From: GCA-2711565 sp963664245 | GTDB taxonomy: Bacteria; Bacteroidota; Bacteroidia; Bacteroidales; GCA-2711565 | Reading direction: 5' to 3' | NCBI GenBank assembly: GCA_963664245.1 | Contig: OY760934.1 | Span: 3,668,082 to 3,732,081 of the forward strand | DNA length: 64,000 nucleotides | Shown here: one piece after another, positions 6,488-15,667 of the stretch | How positions within the stretch are numbered: the stretch's first letter is position 1 | How the letters are laid out: every line of letters starts with the position of its first letter | Translations under genes and position numbers: made by a program | The notes under the pieces: model-generated | Databases searched by the model: none | The model's input: the letters and a program-made list of their open reading frames with translations, nothing else | Told to the model about the DNA's origin: nothing

Positions 6488-6514
6488 AGTTTTTTATGTG
6501 GGTAAACCTCGGAT

Positions 6515-8047
6515 TTAATTTTGTTTGATGAAATCCAGCTCTGTGAAATCAAAATCGGGGTTAATAATTTCAATCAAAAGATTTTGAACTTTTCCTTTTT
6601 TATTAGTGTAAAATTCTACCATGCCTTTAGGTAGTGAAGGGGCTTCGGGGAATTCGATTTCAAAAATATTTCCGTTTAAGTGAGATAAGCGGGAGTGCAA
6701 TATTTTTGTATGATCGAAACTTAAATACAGCTGGTTATCTTCAATGCTTACCGTTAATCCCCCGTAAACATCTGCTTTATAATTTCCGGAATAGTTTGTT
6801 AACGCAAGGGGGATGATGGTTTTTGTTGTGTCCGGCTGGATGAGTGTTTTGTTTTCCCTTTCTCTTGATTTTTTTTGTTCTTTCAGTAAAATGCCCGACC
6901 AATCTTTTTCTTGCTCGTTAAAAAATACATCTAAGGTTTTGTACATTAATGGCGAGTACAGTGATGTTATTTTGTTTGTTAAAAAGATCAATCCCAGGTT
7001 TTCTTCCGGGACAAGAACCGTAGCGGTGATGGTTCCTTCATACCCCCCGGTGTGCATGATGATTTTCCGGCCTTTATAATCAAACATTCCCCAGCCAAGT
7101 CCGTATCCTTTAAAGTGGATGCTTGGCCAAGTGTCTTTTGATCTTTGATTTACACTTCTGGCAATATGTTGACTAAACATTTCATCCTGTGATTTTTTTG
7201 AGAAAATAGTGTCTGTACCCAAAATCCCTTCATTTAGTTGTAAGCGAACCCATTTCGAAACATCTTCAATATTTGATATGATTCCACCCATTGGTTTTAC
7301 ATTATCCCAGTTCATGTAAGGAACCTTGATGATTTCCCCGTTTTTTTGAAGATGAGGCTGGGTGTAATTGCCCATTTTGTCAAGATCAGTAATGCTGGTA
7401 ATTGTTCGTTCCATTCCTAAGGGGGCAAAAAAATGAGATTGCATAAATTCATCCCAGCTCATTTTGCTTACTTTTTCTATAATAAGGCCTGCAGTGGTAT
7501 ACATGATGTTTGAGTAACCATAAGCTTCGCGGAAACCATATTTGGGTTTGAGGAACCTTGCTCTTCGTACAATTTCTTGTTGGCTGTGGTCGGAGGCCAT
7601 CCAGATTAAATCTCCCGAAAAAGTTGCCAGTCCGGAGCGATGACAAAGCAAATCACGGATAGTCATTTCTTTGCTTACGTATGGATCGTATAGTTCAAAC
7701 CACGGTAAGTATTTTTGAACTTTGTCATCCAAATCAAGCTTGCCTTCTTCCTGGAGGATCATAATTGCTGCCGCTGTAAATGCTTTGGTGTTTGAGGCAA
7801 TGGCAAAATTGGTTTTTGTATCAATTTTTTCATCTTCGTTTACATCTTTAGTACCATAACCTTTTGCAAAAATCAGTTGGCCGTTTTTAATAATTCCAAC
7901 GGCCATGCCGGGAACATTCCAATCATTTAATGCTTTTTGGTAATAATTGTTCAGTTGAGAAAGTTTTTGTTTATCGCTTTCGAGCGTGTTGCACGAAAGG
8001 ATAAAAAAAGTAAGAATGGTTAAAATGATAAATTTGGTCGTCTTCAT
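6515..8047 (-). CDS. Serine hydrolase lipoprotein, beta-lactamase/class C (S12) family
   Basis: 510 aa. A lipobox ends at Cys19 (FFILSC), so the protein is probably membrane-anchored. The penicillin-binding fold has its catalytic triad motifs: SNTK (SxxK) at residues 85-88, YSN at 178-180 and HTGG in place of KTG at 332-335. The C-terminal ~100 residues form a separate beta-rich domain typical of these esterase/peptidase relatives. Real beta-lactamase activity is not implied, since the family includes esterases and D-amino peptidases. It begins ten bases after the sirtuin gene, likely in one operon. Confidence 0.9.
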   Translation of the reverse strand: MKTTKFIILTILTFFILSCNTLESDKQKLSQLNNYYQKALNDWNVPGMAVGIIKNGQLIFAKGYGTKDVNEDEKIDTKTNFAIASNTKAFTAAAIMILQEEGKLDLDDKVQKYLPWFELYDPYVSKEMTIRDLLCHRSGLATFSGDLIWMASDHSQQEIVRRARFLKPKYGFREAYGYSNIMYTTAGLIIEKVSKMSWDEFMQSHFFAPLGMERTITSITDLDKMGNYTQPHLQKNGEIIKVPYMNWDNVKPMGGIISNIEDVSKWVRLQLNEGILGTDTIFSKKSQDEMFSQHIARSVNQRSKDTWPSIHFKGYGLGWGMFDYKGRKIIMHTGGYEGTITATVLVPEENLGLIFLTNKITSLYSPLMYKTLDVFFNEQEKDWSGILLKEQKKSRERENKTLIQPDTTKTIIPLALTNYSGNYKADVYGGLTVSIEDNQLYLSFDHTKILHSRLSHLNGNIFEIEFPEAPSLPKGMVEFYTNKKGKVQNLLIEIINPDFDFTELDFIKQN

Positions 8048-8057
8048 TATAAATTTA

Positions 8058-8792
8058 TTATAGATGGTTGATGATATTTCTTATTACTTCAGAAGCCTTA
8101 CCCTGAATAAAAATGTCTGTTATCGAATTCGTAAATTTTGATTCTTCTAAATTAATTTCGATGATTGTGGCTCCATTTTGTTTCGCAATGAGTGGCATCT
8201 GACAGGCAGGCATGACCTCTCCGGTACTCCCAATAACAATCATGACTTCGGATTGTTGAGCTGCCTGGACGGAATTTTGATATGCTAATGTAGGAATTGC
8301 TTCACCAAAGAATATAAAATCAGGTTTAACCAATTGTTTACATTTAGGACAAAGTACAGGCAAAGTGCTAAATGTTGTTTCTGTAACTTCAGCCGAATAA
8401 CTACACGAGGTACAATTTACCCTCATCGAATTTCCGTGGAATTCGTGAATCTTTTTGCTTCCCGCTTTTTGGTGCAGATTATCGATGTTTTGTGTGATGA
8501 TTTCCTTTAGCTTATTCTCTTTCTCTAATTGAGCCAAGCCAATATGTGCAAAATTTGGTTCTGCAATACCAAAGTGGTCGTAAAATATTTCTTTTATAAC
8601 AGACCAGGATTCTTTCGGGTTTGAGAAAAAATAATTAATATCAAGTACCTGTGGGTCATATTTATTCCATATCCCTTTTTCTCCCCTGAAGGGAGGGATG
8701 CCACTTTCAACAGAAATACCAGCCCCAGTAAAGGCGGTGGTATATCTTGAAGCATTAATAAGACGGGTCGATTCTTTAATTAATGTTTTCAA
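8058..8792 (-). CDS. cobB: SIR2 family NAD-dependent protein deacylase
   Basis: Removes acyl groups from lysines using NAD. 244 aa, the normal bacterial sirtuin length. GAGISVESGIP (23-33) and QNID (101-104) form the NAD pocket, His119 is the catalytic base, and Cys127, Cys130, Cys148 and Cys151 bind the structural zinc. Gene symbol by family resemblance; the acyl preference is not decided. It is followed closely by the serine hydrolase gene on the same strand. Confidence 0.93.
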   Translation of the reverse strand: MKTLIKESTRLINASRYTTAFTGAGISVESGIPPFRGEKGIWNKYDPQVLDINYFFSNPKESWSVIKEIFYDHFGIAEPNFAHIGLAQLEKENKLKEIITQNIDNLHQKAGSKKIHEFHGNSMRVNCTSCSYSAEVTETTFSTLPVLCPKCKQLVKPDFIFFGEAIPTLAYQNSVQAAQQSEVMIVIGSTGEVMPACQMPLIAKQNGATIIEINLEESKFTNSITDIFIQGKASEVIRNIINHL

Positions 8793-8838
8793 TTTTGATA
8801 GCTGATATTTGACTAAAATAAGTAAAAAAAGAAATACT

Positions 8839-9636
8839 TTATTCCTTTTTTTTGTTCCACTTGTTTAGCTTATTTTGAATAAATGTTATAATTTTCTGAT
8901 TTTCAATTACTCCTGTTTCTTTTAAATTGTATGGTTTGCCAAACTCCATATAAATTTTTTGATCTCTGTGTAGGGGCCCAAGGTCTTTCACTAATTTCCC
9001 ATTTCCCCAAAAATTGGTTTTTATTGCTACCGGAATAATTTTTACCTTAGCTTTGGCTGCCAGTTTTACTCCCAAGGTGTTAAATAATTCCGGTTTAAAT
9101 TCTGTTTGGCGAGTACTTTGTGGAAAAATGATAACAGATTTTCCTTCCGATAACATTTTTTGGCCTATGGTTACTACATGCATTAAATCTAACCTAGAAT
9201 TTTCCCGGCTAACAACAATAGGGTTAGTGGCTCTTAAAATATCTCCAAAATACGGATAGTTTATTAAGCTTTCTTTAACTACAAAAGAAATGTCAACCTT
9301 AGGGAGGATGATACAGGGGAAAATCATGGTCTCCAAGCTGCTCATGTGGTTGCTGATGAATACATACGGACCGTCTTCAGGTTTTATGTTGTTCATCCCT
9401 TTAATATGAAAACGTCCTTTGCAAGATTCAATAATTTTAAATATATCATACGATGAGGCTGCAAAAGCTTCAACATCATATTCTTTTTTATTGGCTTTTT
9501 TTCGGCCTCTTAGTACAACACCGGCAAGCTTATACAGAAAATATAATCGGGTTCTGGAAAATATCTTATCACCCCATGCCCTGCGATAATCCATAGGAGT
9601 GACGTATTGATCGCCAGTAAAATATTGTTTTCTCAA
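8839..9636 (-). CDS. PlsC-like 1-acylglycerol-3-phosphate acyltransferase family protein
   Basis: 265 aa with the LPLAT fold, probably acting at the inner membrane in phospholipid synthesis. The catalytic box reads NHMSSLE (His97 and Glu102), that is H-X4-E instead of the usual H-X4-D. The FPEGTR-type glycerol-phosphate box reads FPQSTR (171-176), followed by IIPVAIKTN. Both departures suggest a subfamily with different acceptor preference. It is the first gene of a minus-strand group with the sirtuin and serine hydrolase genes (46-base gap). Confidence 0.85.
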   Translation of the reverse strand: MRKQYFTGDQYVTPMDYRRAWGDKIFSRTRLYFLYKLAGVVLRGRKKANKKEYDVEAFAASSYDIFKIIESCKGRFHIKGMNNIKPEDGPYVFISNHMSSLETMIFPCIILPKVDISFVVKESLINYPYFGDILRATNPIVVSRENSRLDLMHVVTIGQKMLSEGKSVIIFPQSTRQTEFKPELFNTLGVKLAAKAKVKIIPVAIKTNFWGNGKLVKDLGPLHRDQKIYMEFGKPYNLKETGVIENQKIITFIQNKLNKWNKKKE

Positions 9637-9783
9637 GACTCGTGAATTTAGAAAGTAAAGTTAGAAAAACTTTATAAATTAAACCTCATTTATCTTATTT
9701 GTTAAATGGATGATTCCTAATCTAAAATTTTTAAATTTGTCATTAATCTAAAACAAATTTATTTTATCGTAAAATAATTTAAA

Positions 9784-10617
9784 ATGAAGAAGACTAAATT
9801 CCCTCTTGTTATTTTGTTTGTGTTATTTTGTTATGCAAGTCAAGCTAAAGACCCTGTAATAATAAGTACGTTTCAAAAATCGGAAATTTTAATTGATGGA
9901 GACATCACAGATTGGAGTGAAATGGCGATATATGATGACCAATCATCCATTGTAATGAATCTCTCTAACGATAATGATTTTATTTATGTGAAATTTAGGA
10001 TTGCCAATTATGGTAGTATTAGCCGGATTTTTAAGGGTGGTTTTTCCGTTTGGTTTAATGAAGAAGGCAAGAAAAAACGTAAGGTGGGTTTTAGGTTCCC
10101 GATTAGTGATGAAATTGCACATTTGTTTGTTGAACAGGAACGAATTGCCCAGGGTGTGTCAAGGGATCAGGCCGAGGTTTTATTTAGAAACCTGATGAGC
10201 GACTTAAATATAAGATTTGCAAATGATATTTCGAATGCAGAAATTGTTGATGATGAAAATGGAACGGCCGAATTGTATTCGTTAAAAACAAATAAAGTTG
10301 GCCTTTCAGCTCGTCTTAATTTTATTGATTTTGATTTAATGATTTATGAAGCCAAGCTGCCTTTGGATTTGTTTTTTTCGGATAAAGAAAAATTTCTAGG
10401 TTCTAAAAAAAATTGTTTTGTGTTTGGTTATGAAATAGGCCAATATACCGATGAAAAAATGAAGAAAGAAGCTAATAAGCAAAGAACCTCACAAGGATTA
10501 CAAAACGTAGGCCGCAATTATAGATATAATAGCCGTTATACAAGTATGCTTGATCGTTATGGCGATTTTCCGTCAATTATAAAATGGTATAAAAAAGTTT
10601 ATTTGAGTAAAGAATAA
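9784..10617 (+). CDS. Secreted protein with CBM9-like beta-sandwich domain
   Basis: 277 aa with a signal peptide (cleavage near residue 21). Residues ~33-150 have the pattern of CBM9-like/DOMON-like sandwiches: ILIDGDITDWSEM, then DNDFIYVKFRI and GFSVWFNEEGKKKRKVGFRF. The C-terminal part has a second sandwich-like stretch (LSARLNFIDFDLMIYEAKLP) and an Arg/Tyr/Asn-rich tail. CBM9-like domains bind sugars or heme in other proteins, but no ligand can be inferred here. It stands alone between divergent and convergent minus-strand genes. Confidence 0.6.
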   Translation: MKKTKFPLVILFVLFCYASQAKDPVIISTFQKSEILIDGDITDWSEMAIYDDQSSIVMNLSNDNDFIYVKFRIANYGSISRIFKGGFSVWFNEEGKKKRKVGFRFPISDEIAHLFVEQERIAQGVSRDQAEVLFRNLMSDLNIRFANDISNAEIVDDENGTAELYSLKTNKVGLSARLNFIDFDLMIYEAKLPLDLFFSDKEKFLGSKKNCFVFGYEIGQYTDEKMKKEANKQRTSQGLQNVGRNYRYNSRYTSMLDRYGDFPSIIKWYKKVYLSKE

Positions 10618-10622
10618 AAAAT

Positions 10623-10650
10623 AAAAAACCCTCTGAAAAGAGGGTTTTTT
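10623..10650. terminator. Bidirectional intrinsic terminator
   Basis: AAAAAACCCTCT (10623-10634) pairs with AGAGGGTTTTTT (10639-10650) around a GAAA tetraloop. It separates the convergent genes ending at 10617 and 10658. Confidence 0.92.
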
Positions 10651-10657
10651 ATTTTTT

Positions 10658-12736
10658 CTATTTTAAATATTTATCAAGCCAGTTGAAGAATGTTCGTTGC
10701 CACAAAATGCCATTTTGCGGTTGAAGTACCCAGTGGTTTTCATCCGGGAAGTATAAAAATTGTGCAGGAACATCTCTTAATACAGCTGCGTTAAAGGCTG
10801 TCATTCCCTGGGTAAACACAACCCTGTAATCCAATTCTCCATGAACAACTAAGATTGGGGTATCCCATTTTTCGACAAATTTGTGTGGGGAGTGAGCGTA
10901 AATATCCTGGATTTTTTTGTTGTTCTTTTCCCAAAATGGGCCACCTTTATCCCAGTTTTCAAACCACATTTCTTCGGTTTCAAGATATTGGGCTTCTTCG
11001 TTAAAAATACCATCGTGGGCAATGAATGCTTTAAAGCGTCCGTTATGATGTCCGGCCAAATAATATACAGCCCAGCCACCGGCACTGGCACCAACGGCTC
11101 CCAATTTGGTTTCGTCTACGTAAGGTTCTTTCGCCATGTAATCAATGGCATCCAGGTAATCCTGCATGCTTTTTCCGTGATAATCCTGGCTGATTTGTTC
11201 TTGCCATGCTTGCCCGAAACCGGAAACACCACGACGAGCCGGGGCTACAACAATGTACCCGTTAGCTGCCATGATTTGGTAGTTCCAGCGGTAATGGAAA
11301 CTTTGGCTCAATGGTCCTTGTGGTCCGCCTTTGCAATAAAGCAGAGTGGGGTATTTTTTGTTCGGATCAAAATGTGGAGGATAGATTACAAACAGTTGTA
11401 AATCTTGTTTGTCTTTTGTTTTAATCCATTTTTCTTCTACTTTTCCGAAACTTAACTGATCTAGTAATTCTTTATTGGTGAAGGTTAATTGTTGAGCTTC
11501 GCCACTTTCCGGGTCAACGGCAAACAGTTCAGTTGGGAGCGACATGCTTTGCTTGCTGGCTACTAATTTTTTGCCGGCAAAAGCGACTCCTCTGTAATCG
11601 TGTAAACCTTCGGTGATTTGCGAAATTTTTCCGGATGTAAGATTGTATTTGTAAATGTTATACCGCCCGTGCCAGTCGCTGGTAAAGTAAATGTCTTTGC
11701 CATCTGCCGACCAGCTTAAACTTCCCACGTTTTGATCGAACCCTTTAGAAGCATAAATTTTTTCGCCGGTTTTCAGGTCCATGATAAACAAACGGTTTTG
11801 ATCCGACTCGTAGCCGTCTCTTTCCATGCTTTCCCAGGCAACGTATTTTCCGTCGGGCGAGAACAGCGGGGCAATGTCAAATCCCATCATGCCTTTGGTT
11901 ACATTTTTAGCTTTTCCCGAGTTCAAATCGTAAAAATAAATATCGGAATTGGTAGAAAGTGATGCTTCTTTTCCGAACAGTTTTTTGCTGGTGTAAGCAA
12001 TGGTTTTTCCGTCGGTGCTCCAATCTACTTGCTCGATGCCGCCCCATGGTTTTAAAGGAGTTTGGAAAGCTTCACCTTCGTTGATGTCTTTGTGGTTCGA
12101 TAATTTATTGCCATCGTAATCGGCATAAAAAACGTGGCTGTAAGTATCTACCCAGTGATCCCAGTGTCGGTACATCAGGTCGTTAATGACTCGTCCGGTA
12201 GCTTTTGGAAGGTCGGGGTACATATCCTGAACGGTTTCGGTAACTTTTACTTCTTTGGTGTAAAGAAGTTTGCTCATGTCTGCGTTAAATTTATAACCGG
12301 TGATTCCGCCTTTGATATCGGTAATTTGACGGCGGTTGGTTCCGTCGGGGTTCATTTCCCAAAGCTGCCCGCCATACAGGAAGGTTATTTTTTTGCCATC
12401 GGGACGCCAGCCAATTAAATATTCGCTTTTATTGGTTTTGGTAATTTGTTTTAATCCGCTGCCATCAATGTTGATGGTGTAAAGATCGCCATTTCCTTTA
12501 TTTTGTTGGATGTCGTAATAAGTGACTCTAAATAAAATGGTTTGGTTGTCGGGAGAAACACTCATCTCGCCAACACGGCCAAAACTCCATAAAACTTCCG
12601 GCGTCATTAGATCGGAAGTGAGTTTTAAATCTTTTTTACCAATATAGTTCGTTTGATCCTTTGCAGGGGACGTACAAGCCTGAGCCATAAAAAAGATAAT
12701 GACTAAAGCTGATAGTTTGAAACTTATTTTTTTCAT
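10658..12736 (-). CDS. S9 family prolyl oligopeptidase/acylaminoacyl-peptidase lipoprotein
   Basis: 692 aa. A lipobox ends at Cys21 (MAQAC), so it is exported and anchored. Residues ~45-420 form a beta-propeller with TolB/WD40-like repeats (WSPDGK variants), and the C-terminal 250 form the alpha/beta-hydrolase. The catalytic triad is visible: Ser551 in GASAGG, Asp636 in HGELDYR and His668 in DENHW. Such enzymes trim short peptides in the periplasm and are common in peptide-degrading Bacteroidota. Monocistronic as far as seen. Confidence 0.93.
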   Translation of the reverse strand: MKKISFKLSALVIIFFMAQACTSPAKDQTNYIGKKDLKLTSDLMTPEVLWSFGRVGEMSVSPDNQTILFRVTYYDIQQNKGNGDLYTINIDGSGLKQITKTNKSEYLIGWRPDGKKITFLYGGQLWEMNPDGTNRRQITDIKGGITGYKFNADMSKLLYTKEVKVTETVQDMYPDLPKATGRVINDLMYRHWDHWVDTYSHVFYADYDGNKLSNHKDINEGEAFQTPLKPWGGIEQVDWSTDGKTIAYTSKKLFGKEASLSTNSDIYFYDLNSGKAKNVTKGMMGFDIAPLFSPDGKYVAWESMERDGYESDQNRLFIMDLKTGEKIYASKGFDQNVGSLSWSADGKDIYFTSDWHGRYNIYKYNLTSGKISQITEGLHDYRGVAFAGKKLVASKQSMSLPTELFAVDPESGEAQQLTFTNKELLDQLSFGKVEEKWIKTKDKQDLQLFVIYPPHFDPNKKYPTLLYCKGGPQGPLSQSFHYRWNYQIMAANGYIVVAPARRGVSGFGQAWQEQISQDYHGKSMQDYLDAIDYMAKEPYVDETKLGAVGASAGGWAVYYLAGHHNGRFKAFIAHDGIFNEEAQYLETEEMWFENWDKGGPFWEKNNKKIQDIYAHSPHKFVEKWDTPILVVHGELDYRVVFTQGMTAFNAAVLRDVPAQFLYFPDENHWVLQPQNGILWQRTFFNWLDKYLK

Positions 12737-12790
12737 TTTTTGAGTTTTAAAATATTTCAGTTTGCTAATTTCTGAAAAATATTCCGTTTT

Positions 12791-14134
12791 TTAAGGGAAT
12801 CTTAATATAAATGTACTTCCAAGGCCTTCTGTGGAATTAACGCTTAAATTTCCCCGATGTAATTGCATAATTTGTTTCGACAGGCTCAACCCAATTCCGG
12901 ACCCTTCCTTTTTGGTGGTGAAAAAAGGGATGAATATTTGATCCGAGATTTCGTCAGGAATGCCGGGGCCATTGTCTTCTATTTCGATGTAATTGTTATT
13001 CTCATTTTGATAGGCACGAATACTGATTTTTTTATCGTGTTGTTCGTCCAAGGCCTGGATGGCATTTAAAAGAAGGTTGATAATTACTTGTTCGGTAAGT
13101 TCGTGATCGGCGAATATCTCCATGTTTTCCTGGCAATTGATACGGTATTCAATGTTTTTTTCGTCCAGTTTCGATTTTAACAAACGAACAATGTGTTTAA
13201 TCAATCCCTTAACTTTTATTTGGGTGTAATTGGGTTGTGGTAGTTTCGTGATCTTTTTATAATTGGTAACAAAGTTTAGCAGTCCATTGCTCCTGTTTTC
13301 AATAGTTCTTAAACTTTCAACCAAATCTTCCTGATCGTCTTTTGCCAGGTTGTTGAGGCTTGTTTCGTTGTTCTCCAGCATTTTGTTTAATGCTTTACTG
13401 AGCGATGAAATCGGGGTAACGGAATTCATGATTTCGTGGTTCAGCACCCGGATGAGTTTTTTCCACGAGTCGAGTTCCTGTTCTTCCAATACATTTTTTA
13501 CATCATGCAACGAGATCATTTTATAACGTTCGTTTTTTAATTTCAGAAAAGTGGTTTGCAGGCTCAGTTGAAATATTCCTTTTGGGGTTCTGAGTTTTAC
13601 CAGTTTTTCTTGTCTTGGCGAACTCGTTTTTATTGCTTCTAGAAGCTGGGGGTGTTTGCGGCTCAGTTTATCTAAATTATTAATGTGGTTCAGCGAAACC
13701 ATCTTTTTAAAGGCCTCGTTTATTAATAAAAGATCGCCTTCTTCGTTAAAGCAAATAATGGCCGTTTTCGAATGGGCAAATACTGTTTGCAGGTATTGGT
13801 AGTGAATTTCTTTTTCGATGCGTACGTTTTGAAATTCATCACTGATTTCCTTGAAAATTTTGTTCAGGTCGAATGAAGTGTTCTTTTTATTGGATGTGTG
13901 ATAATGTATGGAAAAATCTTTTTGTTTAACCGATAATAAAAATTTCCCTAACTCACGTTTGGTTGCTTCCAGGAAATGGATCAGTTCGATCAACAAGATA
14001 ACGATGATTAGGATGCAACTGGCAGAAGTTACGTACCATTTGTCCTGCCCGATTGAATAGAAAAAAGCAAGCATAAAAAACGCAATCAGGAGGATGCGGA
14101 AAATGATTTTTAATCTGAATTTATCAAATGCCAT
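12791..14134 (-). CDS. Membrane sensor histidine kinase
   Basis: 447 aa. Two transmembrane helices at about 10-27 and 35-54 are separated by only a few residues, so there is almost no periplasmic sensor. A PAS-like domain covers ~110-210. The H-box is LNHEIMNSVTP with His233, a variant of the usual HELRTP. The HATPase has EQVIINLLLNAIQAL (N), DNGPGIP (G1) and GSGIGLSLS (G2). It overlaps the response regulator gene by 11 bases and is its partner. The minimal sensing loop suggests membrane or cytoplasmic signals, or sensing through a partner such as the permeases across the divergent gap (inference). Confidence 0.92.
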   Translation of the reverse strand: MAFDKFRLKIIFRILLIAFFMLAFFYSIGQDKWYVTSASCILIIVILLIELIHFLEATKRELGKFLLSVKQKDFSIHYHTSNKKNTSFDLNKIFKEISDEFQNVRIEKEIHYQYLQTVFAHSKTAIICFNEEGDLLLINEAFKKMVSLNHINNLDKLSRKHPQLLEAIKTSSPRQEKLVKLRTPKGIFQLSLQTTFLKLKNERYKMISLHDVKNVLEEQELDSWKKLIRVLNHEIMNSVTPISSLSKALNKMLENNETSLNNLAKDDQEDLVESLRTIENRSNGLLNFVTNYKKITKLPQPNYTQIKVKGLIKHIVRLLKSKLDEKNIEYRINCQENMEIFADHELTEQVIINLLLNAIQALDEQHDKKISIRAYQNENNNYIEIEDNGPGIPDEISDQIFIPFFTTKKEGSGIGLSLSKQIMQLHRGNLSVNSTEGLGSTFILRFP

Positions 14135-15494
14135 ATTTGTTCATTTTACGGTATAAGGTTGTGCGCCCCATTCCCAGTTCTCTAGCTGCGTTGCTCAGGT
14201 TGCCCTTGTGTTTTTGAATCGCTTTCCGAATGGCTTCTCTTTCAATCTCGTCGATGTTAAAACTATCTTTTTTAGCGGTGTTACTGCCTTCAAAATGTAA
14301 TGAAATATCTTCGGGCTTGATGGTATTTGAATCGCACATGATAACGGCGCGTTCAACAATATGTTTTAGTTCCCTGATGTTTCCGGGCCAGTCGTATCGT
14401 TTAAACTTTTTAAGGGCTTCTTTGTCGAGTTTTAGATCGGGTTTCTTGTATTTCTTTTGGTATTGTTTCTGGAAAAAATCAACCAATAAAGGAATGTCTT
14501 CAACTCTTTCGCGCAAAGGCGGAAGCACGATTTCAACCGTATTTATCCGGTATAAAAGGTCTTTCCGGAACTCGTCTTTCTCGGCCATTTCTTTAATGGG
14601 CATATTGGTGGCACTGATTAAACGGATATCTACCGGAACCACTTTGTTTGAACCTAGTTTGACGATTTCCCTGTTCTCAAGTACCGAAAGCAGTTTGGTT
14701 TGCATAAAGGGGGAAATGTTCCCGATTTCGTCTAAGAAGATGCTTCCTCCGCTGGCGATTTCAAATTTCCCGCTTCTTTCCGATTTGGCATCGGTAAAAG
14801 CTCCTTTGGTGTGCCCAAAAAGTTCCGATTCGAATAAACTTTCGGGTAAAGCACCCAAATCTACGTTTACAAAAATCTGTTCGGATCGAAGTGAGTGTCT
14901 ATGTATAGCGCGGGCAACCAGTTCTTTCCCAGTTCCGTTTTCGCCCAGAATTAAAATGTTGGCATCTGTTTTGGCTATTTTTTCTATATCGGACTGAACC
15001 TTTTGAATGGCTTCTGATATGCCGATCATCTGTTCGTATGATTTCTCGATTTCGTTTTTAAGGTTTTCCTGTTTTTCTTTCAACTGTTGAACCTTTTTTT
15101 TTGAATGGCTCAATTTCACGGCCGAACTAACCGTTGCAATCAGTTTTTCATTGTCCCAGGGTTTGATGATAAAATCAACGGCTCCAATTTTCATTGATTC
15201 AATGGCCAGGTTAATTTCGGCATAAGCCGTAATCATGATTACATTTTGCTCGGGATTGATTTTGAAAATCTCTTTCAGCCAGTAAATACCTTCTTTGCCT
15301 TTGGTTTTTCCGGTCGAGAAATTCATATCGAGCAAAACGACATCAAAATCGGTTTCGCGCAAGATTAAAGGGATTTTAAACGGGTCGTTTTCGGTTTTAA
15401 TAAGTTCAAATTCGGGTTTTAAAACAACCCTTGAGGTTAACAGAATATCTTTATCATCATCGATGACTAATATTTTTCCTGTTTTTTTATTCAT
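14124..15494 (-). CDS. Sigma-54-dependent NtrC-family response regulator
   Basis: 456 aa. The receiver domain has phosphoacceptor Asp56 and Lys111. The AAA+ sigma-54 interaction domain has Walker A GENGTGK (184-190), GAFTDA (231-236, where GAFTGA contacts sigma-54; the D variant is seen in this phylum), and a Walker B FLDEI. A Fis-type helix-turn-helix closes the protein (NLSNAARELGMGRTTLYRKM). It is translated just before the kinase. It diverges from the subtilase-like gene and permease array, where a dyad (15536-15550) and a sigma-54-like site lie. Confidence 0.95.
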   Translation of the reverse strand: MNKKTGKILVIDDDKDILLTSRVVLKPEFELIKTENDPFKIPLILRETDFDVVLLDMNFSTGKTKGKEGIYWLKEIFKINPEQNVIMITAYAEINLAIESMKIGAVDFIIKPWDNEKLIATVSSAVKLSHSKKKVQQLKEKQENLKNEIEKSYEQMIGISEAIQKVQSDIEKIAKTDANILILGENGTGKELVARAIHRHSLRSEQIFVNVDLGALPESLFESELFGHTKGAFTDAKSERSGKFEIASGGSIFLDEIGNISPFMQTKLLSVLENREIVKLGSNKVVPVDIRLISATNMPIKEMAEKDEFRKDLLYRINTVEIVLPPLRERVEDIPLLVDFFQKQYQKKYKKPDLKLDKEALKKFKRYDWPGNIRELKHIVERAVIMCDSNTIKPEDISLHFEGSNTAKKDSFNIDEIEREAIRKAIQKHKGNLSNAARELGMGRTTLYRKMNKYGI

Positions 15495-15535
15495 GTTGTA
15501 AATATAAGTATTGTTTTAATTTTAAAAATATTTCT

Positions 15536-15550
15536 GTTCCATAATGGAAC
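15536..15550. promoter_or_regulatory. 15-bp dyad, candidate response-regulator binding site
   Basis: GTTCCAT-A-ATGGAAC is a perfect 7-1-7 inverted repeat. It lies 41 bp upstream of the regulator gene start and about 67 bp upstream of a sigma-54-like site facing the other way. That spacing suits an enhancer for an NtrC-type protein. No experimental consensus is known to me for this regulator. Confidence 0.5.
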
Positions 15551-15616
15551 ATTTAATTATTTTTATTGATAATATACATCCTTGTAAACTTCATGTTATT
15601 AGTCATTTAATGGTTT

Positions 15617-15631
15617 TGGTATTTTATTTGG
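15617..15631 (+). promoter_or_regulatory. Weak sigma-54-like promoter ahead of the subtilase-like gene
   Basis: TGGTAT-N5-TTGG aligns with TGGCAC-N5-TTGC and keeps the -24 GG, but the -12 GC is GG. A start near 15643 would leave a ~25-nt leader before the ATG at 15668. No TAnnTTTG box is seen upstream of this gene, which leaves room for an alternative sigma factor. Confidence 0.3.
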
Positions 15632-15667
15632 TTTTATATAAATAAGAACGTAAAGTAAACTTTAGTT

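Noticed and set aside
10883..11401. 172-codon plus-strand frame
   Set aside because: Antisense to the S9 peptidase with full catalytic triad; typical shadow frame.
14230..14997. 255-codon plus-strand frame
   Set aside because: Antisense to the sigma-54 regulator; serine-rich low-complexity peptide with no family.
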